The position numbers were made by a program, and so were the translations under genes. This document shows positions 9,101 through 14,642 of a stretch of DNA of 15,750 bases, piece after piece; position 1 is the first letter of the stretch, and the number at the start of each line of letters is the position of its first letter. Source of the stretch: an uncultured Prevotellaceae bacterium (GTDB taxonomy: Bacteria > Bacteroidota > Bacteroidia > Bacteroidales > Bacteroidaceae); assembly GCA_946539635.1 (NCBI GenBank), contig CAMNHS010000019.1, forward strand, positions 1 through 15,750, read 5' to 3'. The notes under the pieces were generated by a model. It worked only from the letters and a program-made list of their open reading frames with translations, did not search any database and had not been told where the DNA came from.

Positions 9101-9186
9101 TGTAGAAGCAGATTTATGTAATCCATCGCAAGACGATAGGTTTTTCCGCTTCCAGCACTCGCTTTATAAATCGTTAGAGACTTCAT
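6127..9186 (-). CDS. addA: AddA/RecB-like UvrD-family helicase-nuclease
   Basis: This is a superfamily 1 DNA helicase with a C-terminal nuclease, expected to unwind and degrade broken DNA ends together with the AddB-like protein encoded next. I chose the ATG at 9186-9184 (1019 residues) because MKSLTIYKASAGSGKT is the family's usual N-terminus. An ATG 24 codons upstream would add a hydrophobic tail encoded across the promoter region. Visible motifs are the Walker A ASAGSGKT (residues 9-16), AVTFTNKAT (motif Ia), the Walker B-type IDEFQD (Asp379-Asp383), VGDVKQSIYRFR (motif III), INWRS (motif IV), and TIHKSKGLEF followed by LLYVALTRP (motifs V and VI). The C-terminal nuclease keeps Asp954 (RPDRV) and DFK (Asp967, Lys969). 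The gene is the first of a leftward operon. The symbol is based on architecture and on the neighbouring AddB-like gene. Confidence 0.93.
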   Translation of the reverse strand: MKSLTIYKASAGSGKTYRLAMDYINLLLHNPSSYESILAVTFTNKATAEMKRRVLMELWAVTQDSKHSVKERQNARQALSLLLENYHFFRVQTIDTFFQTVLRNLAHELQLNANLRVSLSNDEVVSEAVDELIDTLADDKKLRRVVMNYVMDSMHEGKKWNIIGDIKSFGSTIFKEYYKVNRNKLEEIFKNQDFFDNYQKTLRALRDSFCDKYQEEAQKVLDEMTKRGLSEDDFTRKTTGPLSYFLKLSQGLFYDEDNLMNKTVREARYDPTKWYKKSDADNANLTSFVSDVILPAMEEIEMTRKQDARDYNSAVVTLRHLNEMRLLARIEESAHNLNAAAQRFMLSDTQTLLHEMIGDDDAPFIFEKIGSRLKHVMIDEFQDTSTVQWKNFQTLLKECMSISNETDNDLCNNLIVGDVKQSIYRFRSGDWRLLNDLEASFPGVSEVHNLSINWRSWSNIINFNNVFLRKVVDLEIAGIKDEQWKSDLERAYDDLEQTVSPPKQNTQGLVHIELLPKDQLPDTPAKIYDIICQLVEKGVSYNDIAILVRKRREVCEIADYLEENNIHVLSAEAFRLDASQNVMAIVNAMKMLSHPNDDLSKAYLQLVCPDMLPLIEEQRQELVQKTLHDLAESLVSMIGCTEPAFVTAFFDVLESFSNDISPVLDDFLTAWDEDLCGNMIETSTGDGITIMTIHKSKGLEFKHVIVPYCNWDANPPFANTLWVEPKESPFSQLPLVPVDYRNKDSLKNTIYEADGTEEYIQSVVDNFNLLYVALTRPQQSLFVLGERDSKEISRSYLMQKALLSMHENKTTIDGKGLYFNGVEDKDKPLTLTFGSLDISKNGDGQEEKKANPFALPVEIEEIFSMPSYTSSVNFRQSNAAQRFAADDNMDEQLRARLSGTEQHWVFSHIMTLDDVPPEYEEMFKDEQIRQWFDSHWKVFNECSIITESGEYRPDRVITDENQTIVIDFKFGSPHQGYESQVRRYMQLLAKMGYPQVQGFLWYVNAASPSERIVPVSFAK

Positions 9187-9203
9187 AATAGAGATATGTG
9201 CGT

Positions 9204-9212
9204 GCAAAATTA
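9204..9212 (-). promoter_or_regulatory. Probable -7 box of the leftward (addA) promoter
   Basis: On the minus strand TAATTTTGC fits the Bacteroidota primary-sigma -7 consensus TAnnTTTG and lies 17 bases ahead of the helicase ATG, leaving a very short leader. Only a poor -33 candidate (TTTT, about 21 bases upstream) is visible in a T-rich tract. The adjoining TTTGCACGCA is the mirror copy of the box used by the rightward promoter. Confidence 0.55.
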
Positions 9213-9274
9213 TAAAAAAAACACAAAATAAATAAAAACTTTGCTCTTTATTATTCATTCTTTAATCTTTTTTG

Positions 9275-9283
9275 TACCTTTGC
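9275..9283 (+). promoter_or_regulatory. Probable -7 box of the rightward operon promoter
   Basis: TACCTTTGC matches the Bacteroidota -7 consensus TAnnTTTG exactly and lies 21 bases before the ATG at 9305. A convincing -33 TTTG at the usual 19-21 base spacing is not visible. The leader is A-rich with no Shine-Dalgarno sequence, as is usual in this phylum. This is the only strong promoter-like element I see for the seven rightward genes. Confidence 0.65.
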
Positions 9284-9304
9284 ACGCAAAATATAAACAA
9301 AAAA

Positions 9305-10123
9305 ATGTTGAAATTCATATCCCTCGGTAGTGGGAGCAGTGGAAATTGTTATTATTTTGAACAAGATGGTGATGCTATGCTAATAGATGCAGGTGTCGGA
9401 ATAAGGAATATAAAAAAATTCCTTCACGACAAAGGCATCAGCATTGACAGTGTCAAGAGAATACTCATAACACACGACCATGCCGATCACATAAAATCTG
9501 TGGGGGTAATCAGCACAGAATATGATATCCCCGTCTATGCCACCAGCGATGTACATGCTGGTATTCTGCGTAACTACTGTGTTCCAAAGAAGATTCCAGG
9601 AATCCATCAGCAGGTCATTGAGAAGGATGTCCGAGTAAAGCTTGGTAACTTCTATGTCACACCTTTTACTGTTCCACATGACAGCAGTGGCAATGTCGGT
9701 TATCGCATAGAGGTTGATAATGGAACAGAAGATGGACTGACCTTCTGTCTTATGACTGATGTAGGACATATTACAGAAGAGATGCAGAAATACATTGGTG
9801 AGGCGAACTATCTCGTCATCGAAGCCAATTATGACAAGCAAATGCTCAAGACAGGTCCTTATCCACAATATCTGAAGGTACGCATAGAATCTCCTACAGG
9901 CCATTTGTCAAACCACGAATGCGGTGAGGCTATTGCCAATTATGCTACTGCAAAGCTAAAACATGTATGGATGTGCCACCTCTCAGAAGAGAACAATCAC
10001 CCTATACTGGCCCTGAAGACTGTTGAGCAGGTATTGCGTTCTTATGGATTGATAGCACAGAAGGATTTTATCGTTGAAGACTTGAAACGCAAATCTCCAA
10101 GCGAGTTATTTGAATTAGACTAA
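9305..10123 (+). CDS. WalJ/YycJ-like metallo-beta-lactamase-fold hydrolase
   Basis: This is a cytoplasmic metallo-beta-lactamase-fold protein of 272 residues, probably a nuclease or phosphodiesterase of the YycJ/WalJ group. The metal site HDHADH (His57, His59, Asp61, His62) is intact. The N-terminal SLGSGSSGNCYYF and the later CHLSEENNHP are typical of this group. The ATG at 9305 is preferred over one 11 codons upstream because MLKFISLGSGSSGN is the conserved beginning and the upstream ATG would precede the -7 promoter box. In Bacillus the homologue is linked to the WalRK cell-wall system and to DNA-replication coordination, but no two-component system is nearby here, so that role should not be carried over. 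It is the first gene of the rightward operon and is followed after 26 bases by the DUF1573 gene. Confidence 0.92.
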   Translation: MLKFISLGSGSSGNCYYFEQDGDAMLIDAGVGIRNIKKFLHDKGISIDSVKRILITHDHADHIKSVGVISTEYDIPVYATSDVHAGILRNYCVPKKIPGIHQQVIEKDVRVKLGNFYVTPFTVPHDSSGNVGYRIEVDNGTEDGLTFCLMTDVGHITEEMQKYIGEANYLVIEANYDKQMLKTGPYPQYLKVRIESPTGHLSNHECGEAIANYATAKLKHVWMCHLSEENNHPILALKTVEQVLRSYGLIAQKDFIVEDLKRKSPSELFELD

Positions 10124-10149
10124 ATATTAACAAAAAAATAGAAACAACT

Positions 10150-10536
10150 ATGAAAAAGATTTTTTTCTTAATGTTCGTTTGTCTGACATCAGTTGCTACC
10201 TTTGCACAAGATCAGACAATTACATTTGACAAGTACACTCATAACTTTGGAAGTTTTCCAGAGAATAATGCAACGCAGACATGCACCTTTACATTTACCA
10301 ACACAGGTTCCACACCTCTTGTTATCAATCAGGCTGTAGCATCATGCGGTTGCACAGAACCTAAATTTACAAAGACTCCTGTGAAACCAGGCGAAAAGGG
10401 TACAATTGAGGTTAAGTATGTTGGCACAGGAAAATTCCCTGGTCACTTCAAGAAGACTATTACTGTTCGCTCTAATGGTAAGCCAGAGTTGGTACGTCTG
10501 TACATCGAAGGTGATATGACAGAAGTTAAAAAGTAA
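10150..10536 (+). CDS. Secreted DUF1573 (Ig-like) protein
   Basis: This is a small exported protein of 128 residues containing a single DUF1573 domain, an immunoglobulin-like beta sandwich common in Bacteroidota and of unknown function. The signal peptide spans residues 1-19 (lysines 2-3, then a hydrophobic core) with likely cleavage at TFA before Gln20. The domain follows directly: FDKYTHNFGSF, then FTFTNTGSTPLVI, the hallmark SCGCTEP (Cys66, Cys68) and VKPGEKGTIEVKY, ending in VRLYIEGDM. The Cys-Gly-Cys pair could form a disulfide or bind metal, but this is untested. There is no lipobox, so it is probably periplasmic rather than a lipoprotein. Only 6 bases separate it from the flavodiiron gene, so the two are probably co-translated, although their functional link is unclear. 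Confidence 0.93.
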   Translation: MKKIFFLMFVCLTSVATFAQDQTITFDKYTHNFGSFPENNATQTCTFTFTNTGSTPLVINQAVASCGCTEPKFTKTPVKPGEKGTIEVKYVGTGKFPGHFKKTITVRSNGKPELVRLYIEGDMTEVKK

Positions 10537-10542
10537 AGCACT

Positions 10543-11706
10543 ATGAACATAACTAACGATATAATATACATTGGTCAGGATGATAAAGACATCCGACTCT
10601 TTGAATCCCAGTATAAGACTCCTGATGGCATGTGCTATAACTCATATATCATCATGGACGATGATATAGCTATCATGGATACTTCCGATTCTCGCACTCT
10701 TGCTGCGTGGAAGGAAGACCTGAAGAAAGCTCTCAATGGTAAGCAGCCAAAATATCTTGTTGTTCACCACATGGAGCCAGACCATGCATCAGGCATAGGC
10801 GATGTTGTTGAGATGTTTCCTGATATCACTATAGTATGCTCAGCAAAGGCACAAGCTATGATGCCTCTCTATTTCCCTAACACAAAGGTTGCTGACAAGA
10901 CTATGGTAGTAAAGGAGGGAGATACTATCTCTCTTGGAAAGCATCAGCTACAATTCTTCATGGCACCAATGGTTCACTGGCCAGAGGTAATGGTATCGTA
11001 TGATGCTACTGATAAGGTATTGTTCTCTGCTGACGGCTTTGGAAAGTTTGGTACTATTGATGCAGACCTTGATGACTGGGCTTGTGAGGCTCGTCGCTAT
11101 TACTTCAATATCTGCGGAAAATATGGTGCTCCAGTATCTACATTGCTGAAGAAGGCTTCTGCATTGGAGATAGAACAGATATTACCACTTCATGGTCCTA
11201 TACTGAAAGGTGATATGTTGGCAGAAGCATTGAGACTGTACTCTATATGGTCAAAGTATGATGTTGAGGCAGAAGGAGTATTCATTGTCTATGCTTCAAT
11301 ACACGGTTGCACCAAGGAGGCTGCAGAGAAACTGGCAGAGATTCTTAAGACAAAGGGATGCAAGAAGGTTGCTATCTCAGACATCACTCGTGAAGACCTT
11401 CATGAGGGTGTTGAGGATGCCTTCAAGTATGGAAAGATGGTAGTTGCTGCTTCATCTTATGATGCAGGACTATTCCCACCGATGTATGACTTCATCCATC
11501 ATCTCGAGATAAAGGCTTGGCAGAAGCGTGAGGTTGCCATCATAGAAAATGGTTCTTGGGCTCCTTCTGCTGGTCGTGTTATGACTGAGATGTTCTCAAA
11601 GATGAAGGATGTAACCATCAAGGGTGACCTCGTAACCCTTCGTGGACGTATGAAGGATTCCGATATTCCTGCATTGGAGGCTTTGGCAGATGCAATCCTG
11701 GGTTGA
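10543..11706 (+). CDS. fprA: FprA-type flavodiiron protein (A-type flavoprotein)
   Basis: This is a cytoplasmic oxygen and/or nitric-oxide reductase that protects anaerobes, reducing O2 to water or NO to N2O at a diiron site with electrons passed through FMN. The 387 residues form the standard two-domain class A layout without a fused rubredoxin. The N-terminal beta-lactamase-like diiron domain (about 1-245) shows His76, Glu78, Asp80 and His81 in HMEPDH, then His145 in HWPEVM, Asp164 in SADGFG and His217 in PLHGP, which is a complete ligand set. The C-terminal flavodoxin-like domain starts near residue 247 (VFIVYASIHGCT, the FMN phosphate loop) and continues to the end. The electron donor, probably a rubredoxin, is not encoded here. 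The 3' end overlaps the HD-domain gene by 17 bases. O2 versus NO preference cannot be read from the sequence. Confidence 0.96.
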   Translation: MNITNDIIYIGQDDKDIRLFESQYKTPDGMCYNSYIIMDDDIAIMDTSDSRTLAAWKEDLKKALNGKQPKYLVVHHMEPDHASGIGDVVEMFPDITIVCSAKAQAMMPLYFPNTKVADKTMVVKEGDTISLGKHQLQFFMAPMVHWPEVMVSYDATDKVLFSADGFGKFGTIDADLDDWACEARRYYFNICGKYGAPVSTLLKKASALEIEQILPLHGPILKGDMLAEALRLYSIWSKYDVEAEGVFIVYASIHGCTKEAAEKLAEILKTKGCKKVAISDITREDLHEGVEDAFKYGKMVVAASSYDAGLFPPMYDFIHHLEIKAWQKREVAIIENGSWAPSAGRVMTEMFSKMKDVTIKGDLVTLRGRMKDSDIPALEALADAILG

Positions 11707-12223
11707 TAAAATCATAGATTATTATTATTCTGAGACAGAAGTCCCTGAACTGAGAAATATCCTCTTGGTTCATAGCAAAGCTGTAGCAGACAAAGCTCGT
11801 AATATCTGCCAAAAGCATCCTGAGCTAAAGGCTGATGAGCAGTTTGTGTATGATGCTGCTATGCTGCACGACATCGGAATAATAAGATGTAATGCTCCCT
11901 CCATCCATTGCTTTGGTACAGAAGACTATCTGAAGCATGGACAAATGGGAGCAGAAATGCTGACAGAGGCATCACAAGTGTTTGGTGACAAGATTCCTGA
12001 TATGGAGAAGTACAAAAGAGTTTGTGCACGCCATACAGGAACAGGTCTTCCAGGATTCGAGCCATCAACAACAGAAGAAAAAATAGTGTGTTATGCTGAC
12101 AAGTTCTTCTCTAAGACACGTCTCACTCATGAGAAGACAGTAGAAGAAGCTATCCACTCCCTTGAGAAATTCGGACAAAAAGGGGTGGAGATATTTAAAG
12201 CGTGGCATGATGTTTTTAATTGA
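11690..12223 (+). CDS. HD-domain metal-dependent phosphohydrolase
   Basis: This is a 177-residue single-domain HD-superfamily protein, presumably a cytoplasmic phosphohydrolase whose substrate cannot be told from sequence. The metal-binding pattern is complete: His28 (LLVHSKAVADKA), His60-Asp61 (AAMLHDIGI) and Asp137 (VCYADKFFSK), with extra histidines at 83 and 115 as in two-metal HDIG-type proteins. The ATG at 11690 lies inside the last codons of fprA. No other in-frame start fits, because the homologous N-terminal helix begins here. The 17-base overlap suggests translational coupling to the flavodiiron protein. The TGA stop is inside the first unit of the heptamer array that fills the gap to ispE. 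It is not a RelA/SpoT, a dGTPase or a 7TM HD protein, since it lacks their accessory regions. Confidence 0.9.
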   Translation: MQSWVDKIIDYYYSETEVPELRNILLVHSKAVADKARNICQKHPELKADEQFVYDAAMLHDIGIIRCNAPSIHCFGTEDYLKHGQMGAEMLTEASQVFGDKIPDMEKYKRVCARHTGTGLPGFEPSTTEEKIVCYADKFFSKTRLTHEKTVEEAIHSLEKFGQKGVEIFKAWHDVFN

Positions 12224-12291
12224 ATATTGAACATTGAGAATTGAACATTGAAGAAATTTTTCACTCTTAACTCTTCACTCTTAACTCTTAC
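12219..12291 (+). repeat. Two-part heptamer array (10 units) between HD gene and ispE
   Basis: The first five units (12219-12253) follow ATTGAAN: ATTGAAT, ATTGAAC, ATTGAGA, ATTGAAC and ATTGAAG. One AAATTTT linker unit follows, then four units (12261-12288) alternating TCACTCT and TAACTCT, and finally TAC before the ispE ATG. All units keep one 7-base register over 70 bases. The TGA stop of the HD gene lies in the first unit. The second half shares AACTCT with the arrays at 521-569 and 5476-5510. I see no promoter box or clear hairpin here. Confidence 0.87.
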
Positions 12292-13104
12292 ATGACTCTC
12301 TATCCTTGTGCAAAAATAAATCTTGGTCTTAACGTTACAGAGAAACGTCCAGACAACTATCACAATCTCGAGACAGTATTCTTACCTATCGCAGTTTGTG
12401 ACGAGTTGGTTGTGGAGTTAAGTGACACAGAAGACATGCCTTCTGAAGATAATCTTGTCACAAAGGCATACAGATTATTGTCACAATATCATACCCTTCC
12501 CCCACTCCATATTTCTTTAACAAAGAATATCCCTATGCAGGCTGGTTTGGGAGGAGGTTCCAGTGATTGTGCATATACGATACGAGCTATCAATGAAATA
12601 TGTCATCTCGGACTTTCCATTGCACAGATGAGACAATATGCTGCAAAGCTTGGAGCTGACTGTGCATTCTTTATTGACACAGACCCAGAGAATCCTGTCC
12701 CTACTTTTGCCACAGGAATTGGTGATATCATTACTCCGATGAAACCTCTCAACTGTCTTAAGGGAAAATACCTGTTACTTATAAAACCCGATGTAGCAGT
12801 ATCTACCAAAGAGGCTTATATGGGTATCAAGCCACGAAAGCCACAAGAGAGTCCTGCTGTTTCTGTACTGAGACCCCTAAATGAATGGAAAGCCTATCTC
12901 ACCAATGATTTTGAGAAGAGTATTTTTCCAAAGTTGCAGGTGCTGGCAGAAACGAAAGAGAAAATGTATGAGAATGGTGCCATTTATGCAGCGATGTCCG
13001 GTTCTGGTTCTACAGTATTCGGAATCTTTGATGCGCAGCCAGACACCACCAAATTATTAAACACTACAACATCACAATATTATGCCAAGACAATCAGGCT
13101 CTAG
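12292..13104 (+). CDS. ispE: 4-diphosphocytidyl-2-C-methyl-D-erythritol kinase
   Basis: IspE phosphorylates the 2-hydroxyl of 4-diphosphocytidyl-2-C-methylerythritol with ATP, the fourth step of the non-mevalonate (MEP) isoprenoid pathway, in the cytoplasm. The 270 residues carry the GHMP-kinase motifs. PCAKINLGLNV (5-15) contains the catalytic Lys8. PMQAGLGGGSSDCA (81-94) is the glycine-rich ATP-phosphate loop. LGADCAFF (120-127) holds the catalytic Asp123, and the C-terminal SGSGSTVFGIF is motif 3. The length is slightly below the E. coli enzyme (283), which is normal for Bacteroidota. The ATG directly follows the heptamer array with only TAC between, and no Shine-Dalgarno sequence is present. 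The 3' end overlaps dnaB by 23 bases. Other MEP-pathway genes are not in the window. Confidence 0.96.
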   Translation: MTLYPCAKINLGLNVTEKRPDNYHNLETVFLPIAVCDELVVELSDTEDMPSEDNLVTKAYRLLSQYHTLPPLHISLTKNIPMQAGLGGGSSDCAYTIRAINEICHLGLSIAQMRQYAAKLGADCAFFIDTDPENPVPTFATGIGDIITPMKPLNCLKGKYLLLIKPDVAVSTKEAYMGIKPRKPQESPAVSVLRPLNEWKAYLTNDFEKSIFPKLQVLAETKEKMYENGAIYAAMSGSGSTVFGIFDAQPDTTKLLNTTTSQYYAKTIRL

Positions 13105-14605
13105 AAAGCAACCAATCATAGATACCTCTATAGGACATGTTCCCCCACAGGATGTAGAGATAGAGAAGGCGCTGCTTGGTGCTTTGCTCATCGACCGAGA
13201 TGCCTTTACGGTTGTCTCTGAACTCATTTCTCCTGAAACATTCTGGGACCCTCGCCATCAGAAGATATACAATGCTATCCAGACGCTAAATATCAAGGAG
13301 CTGCCTGTTGACTACCTTACCGTCATGGATGAACTGAAGCGTGAGGGCACCTATGAAGAAGTTGGTGCTCCTGCCTATATCATTGGTCTTACTGAGAATG
13401 TGATGTCATCAGCACATATAGAGCACCATGCTTCTATATTGCGTGACAAATACATGGCACGAGAATTGATTTCCTTCTCTTCACGTGTGGCAACAAATGC
13501 CTTTGATGAAGGACAGGATATCAAGGATGTAATGCAAGGAGCTGAGGCAGACCTCTTTGTTATTTCCCAAAACAACCTCAAACAAGACTATACCCAAATA
13601 GATCCTGTCCTGAAGCAAGCTCGTGATGCTATTCAGAAGGCTGCTGCCAATACTGGTGGTATAACAGGTGTTCCAACAGGATATAGAGACCTCGACCATA
13701 TCACTGCAGGGTGGCAAAAGTCTGACCTTATTATCATTGCAGGACGTCCTGCCATGGGTAAGACATCTTTTGCTCTGTCTCTGGCAAAGAATATTGCTAT
13801 CGATGAAAAAATTCCTGTAGCATTCTTCTCTTTGGAAATGAATAACCTCCAACTCGTCAACCGACTGATATCAAATGTATGTTCCATTCCTGGCGGAAAG
13901 ATTCTTAATGGTCAGCTGACAGATGACGAATGGAAACGTTTTGATAACAATATCGGAAAGATGCAGGGAGCGCCATTATATGTTGACGATACAGCAGGAT
14001 TGAGTATCTTCGAACTTCGCACCAAGGCACGCCGTCTGGTGAAGGAGAAGAAGGTGGAACTCATAATGATTGACTATCTGCAGCTGATGAATGCCAGTGG
14101 AGCAAAGTTCAACAGCCGTCAGGAAGAGGTTTCTACTATCTCTCGTTCTCTAAAGGGTCTTGCAAAAGAATTGGATATTCCTATCATTGCCCTCTCACAG
14201 CTTTCACGTGCTGTTGAGCAGCGTCCTGGTGAGCAGGGTAAGGTGCCACAGCTCTCAGACCTGCGTGAATCAGGTGCCATAGAGCAGGATGCCGATATGG
14301 TAATCTTTGTGCATCGTCCGGAGTATTACCACATCTTGGAGGACTCACAGGGCAACAGTCTCAAGGGTATGGCGCAGATATGTATAGCAAAACATCGTAA
14401 GGGTGCCACAAAGGATGTCACACTGTCCTTCAGGGGCGAGTTTACTCGCTTTGCTAATCCTGATGAATATGATGAGTATGCTACGAGCAGCCCAACAGAA
14501 GGGTCTTTCCGCTCCAGCCGCATGAATGGTGGTGCCTTGAATGACGACCCATTACAGGGTGATGACCCTTTCAATGGAAATATCTCCAATGATGTGCCTT
14601 ATTGA
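13082..14605 (+). CDS. dnaB: Replicative DNA helicase DnaB
   Basis: This is the hexameric 5'-3' helicase that unwinds DNA ahead of the replication fork and recruits primase. It has 507 residues, with an N-terminal DnaB domain (VPPQDVEIEKALLGALLID onward, to about 125), a linker, and a C-terminal RecA-like ATPase. Walker A is GRPAMGKT (221-228), Walker B is LIMIDYLQLM (Asp331), and the DnaB signatures LSQLSRAVEQRP, SDLRESGAIEQDAD and IAKHRKGAT are all present. The gene is continuous; there is no intein, although DnaB is a frequent intein host. The tail (about 460-507) is low-complexity and rich in Asp, Asn, Ser and Gly, as in Bacteroidota homologues. The ATG at 13082 lies inside ispE. The next in-frame ATG comes too late, inside the N-terminal domain, so the 23-base overlap is real. 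Confidence 0.97.
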   Translation: MPRQSGSRKQPIIDTSIGHVPPQDVEIEKALLGALLIDRDAFTVVSELISPETFWDPRHQKIYNAIQTLNIKELPVDYLTVMDELKREGTYEEVGAPAYIIGLTENVMSSAHIEHHASILRDKYMARELISFSSRVATNAFDEGQDIKDVMQGAEADLFVISQNNLKQDYTQIDPVLKQARDAIQKAAANTGGITGVPTGYRDLDHITAGWQKSDLIIIAGRPAMGKTSFALSLAKNIAIDEKIPVAFFSLEMNNLQLVNRLISNVCSIPGGKILNGQLTDDEWKRFDNNIGKMQGAPLYVDDTAGLSIFELRTKARRLVKEKKVELIMIDYLQLMNASGAKFNSRQEEVSTISRSLKGLAKELDIPIIALSQLSRAVEQRPGEQGKVPQLSDLRESGAIEQDADMVIFVHRPEYYHILEDSQGNSLKGMAQICIAKHRKGATKDVTLSFRGEFTRFANPDEYDEYATSSPTEGSFRSSRMNGGALNDDPLQGDDPFNGNISNDVPY

Positions 14606-14642
14606 TTATAAAGAATATAAACATTAAATACTATATAAAAAT

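Noticed and set aside
9187..9258. A 24-codon N-terminal extension of the helicase beginning at 9258, which looks like a membrane segment (FYLFCVFFIILHAHI).
   Set aside because: It is encoded by the AT-rich divergent promoter region, would start upstream of the -7 box, and the conserved family start MKSLTIYKASAGSGKT is at 9186.
9380..9904. A 174-codon minus-strand open frame inside the WalJ-like gene.
   Set aside because: It lies entirely antisense to a well-supported enzyme with intact motifs and resembles no family; it is a shadow frame.
12127..12363. A 78-codon minus-strand reading frame across the HD/ispE junction.
   Set aside because: Its centre is simply the translation of the heptamer array (RVKSEELRVKN, NVQFSMFN), a pattern often mis-annotated as a protein in Bacteroidales, and its ends are antisense to two good genes.
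13082..14605. A possible intein or insertion in dnaB, a common intein host.
   Set aside because: The reading frame is continuous at a normal length of 507 residues and the motifs around Walker A and the C-terminal signature are uninterrupted.
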